35,564 nucleotides of DNA from CAZYYO01 sp964650965 (lineage in GTDB: Bacteria; Bacillota; Clostridia; Lachnospirales; Lachnospiraceae): positions 1 to 35,564 of the forward strand of contig CAZYYO010000019.1 of the NCBI GenBank assembly GCA_964650965.1. Direction: 5' to 3'. Positions within the stretch are counted from its first letter, which is position 1. Every line of letters starts with the position of its first letter. The notes below the pieces were generated by a model. That model was not told the origin of the DNA and made no database searches. It saw nothing but the letters and a program-made list of their open reading frames with translations. Positions 32,362 to 35,564 of the stretch are shown in pieces. The position numbers and the translations under genes are program-made.

Positions 32362-32937
32362 ATGTTAAAACAAACAACAGAAATGGAAAGCAAACATATG
32401 ATTCGTCTGTCAAATCAGGCCTCCAAAAAGCTTTCTCAGGAATGTATCGAAAAAGCTATGATTTCTTTAATGGAGAAAAAGAGTTTTGAAGAAATCACCA
32501 TATCCGAACTGGTAAAAAAAGCGGGGGTTTCCAGGGCTGCTTTCTATCGAAATTATGAAACCAAACAGGATGTACTTCTTCATGCCTGTCGAGATGCTAT
32601 TGATGATGTATCCAACGCTATTGCAACTGCATCTATAGAAAATAACAAACAGGAGTTTTTCAAAGATCTGTTCGAAGTATCTGCAAAATATGCAGATGGA
32701 TTTCTTCTGTTGGTTCATGCCGGCTTCGGTCAGGTAATTCTCCATGAAATAACCCTTCGGAGTATTGCTGTTTTAGATCATCCCAACTCACAGGAACGAT
32801 ACAATACCATCTTCTGGTGCGGAGCTGTCTATAACACCTTGCTCTTTTGGATGGCTGATGGAATGAAACAGTCTATTGATACCATGTGTGAAACAGGCTC
32901 CTTTATTGTTGGTCACCTGCCTTCCTCTTTTGATTAA
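32362..32937 (+). CDS. TetR/AcrR-family transcriptional regulator
   Basis: The 191-residue protein has a standard N-terminal TetR DNA-binding domain (about residues 25-75): CIEKAMISLMEKKSFEEITISELVKKAGVSRAAFYRNYETKQDVL, with the recognition helix at VSRAAFYRNY. The C-terminal ligand domain (80-191) is diverged and resembles the TetR_C_7 type; its ligand is unknown. An AGGAG ribosome site precedes the ATG. A promoter and palindromic operator lie upstream, implying self-control. The gene ends tail to tail with the dehydrogenase fusion, their stop codons overlapping by four bases; regulation of that gene is possible but no matching palindrome is visible in the 60 bases upstream of it. Confidence 0.93.
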   Translation: MLKQTTEMESKHMIRLSNQASKKLSQECIEKAMISLMEKKSFEEITISELVKKAGVSRAAFYRNYETKQDVLLHACRDAIDDVSNAIATASIENNKQEFFKDLFEVSAKYADGFLLLVHAGFGQVILHEITLRSIAVLDHPNSQERYNTIFWCGAVYNTLLFWMADGMKQSIDTMCETGSFIVGHLPSSFD

Positions 32938-35504
32938 ATGTGTATCATCTTCTTTTTGTCCTTGGTATATGGTTGATATCGCACTGGGAGATCCATCCAT
33001 GTTTTCTTATTTACGATGCTTCTATAATGAGTAAATTCCATAAATCCTGCTTCTCCGTGATATTGCCCCATTCCACTTTCTCCAAAACCACCGAAAGGCA
33101 TATTACTAGTCGCCAGATGAATAATTGTATCATTGATACAGCCTCCTCCAAAATGGCAGCGATCTAATACGCTCTTTTGATGGAACCTGTTTTCTGAAAA
33201 GACATATAATGCCAGTGGATGCTCCCGCTGTTCAATCATTGTAATTGCATCAGAAAGACTCTCATATGTGAGGATGGGAAGGAGCGGGCCAAAGATTTCT
33301 TCCTGCATAATTTCATCCTTCCATGCGATATCTGTCATAACAGTAGGGGTAATTCGCAATGTCTTTTCATCCCATGTTCCACCGGTCACCACCTTGTCAG
33401 GTTGAATCAGCTTAACGATTCTATGAAAATGCTTTTCATTAATTATTTTTCCATAATTATTATTGTTTAATGGTTGTTCTCCAAATTGCACCTGTATTTC
33501 TCGAATAATAGCTTTTACCAGCTTCTCCTTAATCGATGCCTGGCACAAAATATAGTCTGGTGCCACACAGGTCTGTCCGCAATTTAAATATTTTCCGAAT
33601 ACAATTCTTTTTGCTGCCAAGTCCAGCTCTGCTGTCTCATCTACAATGACTGGACTTTTTCCTCCTAATTCTAAGGTCACCGGAGTGAGATGCTGTGCTG
33701 CCTTTTTCATAACCTCTTTTCCAACAGCCTTACTTCCTGTAAAGAAAATACGATCGTATTTTTGATCTAACAGCTTTTGATTCTCTTCTCTTCCTCCCAA
33801 AACCACGGCTACCAATTCCGGTGGAAAAAAATCACCTATCATTTTTTTCAAAAGTTTCGCAGTAGCTGATGCATAAGCACTTGGTTTTATAATAACGGTA
33901 TTGCCTGCAGCCAAAGCATCCACCAGTGGTTCTAGTGTTAGAAGAATCGGATAATTCCATGGACTCATAACCAGAATATTTCCATATGGAGTAGGACTTT
34001 GATAACTGGATGATGCAAACTGTTCCACTGGTGTTTTTACCCTTCGATTCTTAATCAGGTTTGGCAGATTTTTCTTCATCCATCTTATTTCTGACATCAC
34101 CAGTCCTAGTTCACACATACAGGATTCCATTTCACTTTTTCTTAAATCTGTGTATAGTGCCTGATAAATTTCTTTCTCATATGTTCGAATCATATCTTCT
34201 ATCAGATTCATACATCTCATGCGATGTTTTAAGCTCCTGGTAATTCCTGTATCATAATATTCCTTCTGATTCTTTACCACTTCTTCTATTGTAGTGTCAT
34301 TCTTTTTTGGTACTACCAACCGATACAGTTCCTGTAATTCCACTGCATCCATTAATAAAGGTACTGGATAAAGTGGATTTCCTTCCCTGGCTGCATTTTC
34401 CGCCAACATTGGAATATCCTTTTCTTTTACTTCCGGCAGGACCTCCGGAATTTTTAAATATTTATTTAATTCGTTTATTTTCTTTATAAACTGTCTTGCA
34501 GCAATTTCCTTTGGTACATCTTCCGACACTAAATGAACTGCATATGCCAGCTGAGCCAAAGGCTCCTTTACCGCTTCTCCATAATATTCCAATACCTTAG
34601 GAAGTAATACCGCATTTGCCAACCCATGGGCTGTGCCATAATATCCTCCCAGACTATGTGCCACCGCATGAACGTATCCCACATAGCTCTTGGTAAATGC
34701 CATTCCTGCCAAATAGGAAGCTCGGAGCATATTTTTTCTAGCAAGACGATTTGTTCCATCTGAATATGCCGTCTCAATATTGGCAAAAATCAATCTTACC
34801 GCTTCGATGGATTCTGCCCTTGTATCTGTACTGGTTGATTGACCAATAAAAGCCTCAACTGCATGGGTTAACGCATCCATTCCTGTAGTAGCTGTCAGCA
34901 TAGGAGGCAGTCCTAGAGTGACCTCCGGTTCCAACACAGCATACCGTGGTATCAGTGTAAAGTCATTGATTGGATATTTATGATGCGTTACATCATCGGT
35001 AATAACAGCGGCAATTGTCGTTTCACTTCCAGTTCCGGCAGTGGTCGGAACGGCAATGAGTAATGGAATTTGTTTCCGTACCTTTAATGTACCTTTCATC
35101 ATATCTAATGTTTTCATTGGACATGCAATTCTTGCACCTACCGCCTTAGCACAATCCATAGATGAACCGCCACCAAAAGCAATCAGTCCCTGACATTGTT
35201 CCCCTTGATATTGTTCTAATGCACGCTCCACTGTATGTACGGTAGGATTGGCAATGACCTGATCATATACACTGCAGCAAATTCCCTCTCTGTCAAGCAA
35301 TCCCTCCAGTGCCAGGGTTAATCCCATCCCTCGAATCCCAGAATCTGTAACAAGAAGGACCTTATAAATCTTGTTTTCCTTCAGGATATCCGGGACTGCC
35401 TGTATCCCATCTAACAGCTCCGGTTCTCTGTATGGAAGTATCGGCTGCATGACCTTTAATATCTTTTGATTTGCTCTGCACTTCATTCGTTCTACTGCTT
35501 TCAT
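32934..35504 (-). CDS. Iron alcohol dehydrogenase-aldehyde dehydrogenase fusion, reversed order
   Basis: The 856-residue protein joins an iron-type alcohol dehydrogenase (about 15-400) to an aldehyde dehydrogenase (about 405-835). The first half has GGGSSMDCAK at 111-120 and the metal ligands D210, H214, H279 and H293, by comparison with FucO. The second half is closest to class 3 ALDHs: N517 in SPWNYP, general base E612 in LELGGKSP, and catalytic C646 in NCGQTCVAPDY. AdhE has the opposite order and a CoA-acylating ALDH, so this is a different fusion, likely to convert an alcohol to an acid through an aldehyde, or the reverse. No stop or frameshift separates the halves. The ribosome site is weak (AGAGAGAAG). 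Confidence 0.93.
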   Translation of the reverse strand: MKAVERMKCRANQKILKVMQPILPYREPELLDGIQAVPDILKENKIYKVLLVTDSGIRGMGLTLALEGLLDREGICCSVYDQVIANPTVHTVERALEQYQGEQCQGLIAFGGGSSMDCAKAVGARIACPMKTLDMMKGTLKVRKQIPLLIAVPTTAGTGSETTIAAVITDDVTHHKYPINDFTLIPRYAVLEPEVTLGLPPMLTATTGMDALTHAVEAFIGQSTSTDTRAESIEAVRLIFANIETAYSDGTNRLARKNMLRASYLAGMAFTKSYVGYVHAVAHSLGGYYGTAHGLANAVLLPKVLEYYGEAVKEPLAQLAYAVHLVSEDVPKEIAARQFIKKINELNKYLKIPEVLPEVKEKDIPMLAENAAREGNPLYPVPLLMDAVELQELYRLVVPKKNDTTIEEVVKNQKEYYDTGITRSLKHRMRCMNLIEDMIRTYEKEIYQALYTDLRKSEMESCMCELGLVMSEIRWMKKNLPNLIKNRRVKTPVEQFASSSYQSPTPYGNILVMSPWNYPILLTLEPLVDALAAGNTVIIKPSAYASATAKLLKKMIGDFFPPELVAVVLGGREENQKLLDQKYDRIFFTGSKAVGKEVMKKAAQHLTPVTLELGGKSPVIVDETAELDLAAKRIVFGKYLNCGQTCVAPDYILCQASIKEKLVKAIIREIQVQFGEQPLNNNNYGKIINEKHFHRIVKLIQPDKVVTGGTWDEKTLRITPTVMTDIAWKDEIMQEEIFGPLLPILTYESLSDAITMIEQREHPLALYVFSENRFHQKSVLDRCHFGGGCINDTIIHLATSNMPFGGFGESGMGQYHGEAGFMEFTHYRSIVNKKTWMDLPVRYQPYTKDKKKMIHI

Positions 35505-35564
35505 TTTACTTCTCTCTATACTTTCTTATTTATTTTGCACAAAAATGTCTTTATTTTAGCCACT

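Noticed and set aside
1..35564. CRISPR arrays, tRNA or rRNA genes, insertion sequences, phage or plasmid functions
   Set aside because: No regularly spaced short repeats, tRNA-like cloverleafs, transposase, integrase or replication genes were found on reading both strands.

Overview
The window looks like one scaffold from a low-GC, Gram-positive, spore-forming member of the Clostridia, most probably the Lachnospiraceae. This rests on family content (small DUF6472-like and DUF4250 proteins, a DUF1002 secreted protein, a 7TM hybrid histidine kinase, an L,D-transpeptidase), on AGGAGG-type ribosome binding sites, on TTGACA/TATAAT promoters and on a likely sigma-K promoter. No rRNA, tRNA, CRISPR array, transposase or phage gene was found. 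Almost all genes lie on the minus strand. There is one 100-N scaffold gap at 12590-12689.

Layout. 1-1321: truncated membrane GGDEF protein. 1511-2462: three small genes (zinc-ribbon-like protein, two-helix membrane protein, small multidrug-export protein). 2563-6762: two aminotransferases (HisC and a class I/II enzyme) behind a membrane-anchored L,D-transpeptidase. 6992-7678: plus-strand PAP2 phosphatase. 7720-11331: methyltransferase-hslO-nadE operon. 11481-12521: plus-strand membrane protein of unknown function, convergent with a DUF1002 gene across a hairpin that broke the assembly. 12719-18718: DUF1002 protein, alpha/beta hydrolase, MCP-like cytosolic protein, recJ, and a SpoIID-like/peptidoglycan-binding protein.

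18856-27168 is a dense signalling region. It holds an Hpt protein with a damaged 5' end, a receiver/HD-GYP c-di-GMP phosphodiesterase, a FapA/DUF342 protein with nine 26-residue repeats, phosphotransacetylase, a protein made of two copies of a helical module, a lone receiver, and a 947-residue 7TM-PAS-HK-REC-Hpt hybrid kinase that ends in the same helical module. With the GGDEF protein at the left edge, these suggest phosphorelay and cyclic-di-GMP signalling, although no output regulator is present.

27187-29231: a CapA-like protein diverges from an ECF transporter S component and a DUF4250 protein; both promoters use one palindromic -35 hexamer. 29247-31685: GH2 glycosidase. 31686-32361: the only long non-coding stretch, with an orphan terminator, two diverged tandem copies of a ~133-bp hairpin-rich element, a further hairpin, and a promoter/operator for a TetR-type regulator. 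32362-35504: that regulator and a convergent 856-residue fusion with iron alcohol dehydrogenase first and aldehyde dehydrogenase second, the reverse of AdhE.

The items most worth following are the shared helical module, the interrupted Hpt gene, the tandem hairpin element, the reversed dehydrogenase fusion and the sporulation-type SpoIID-like gene.
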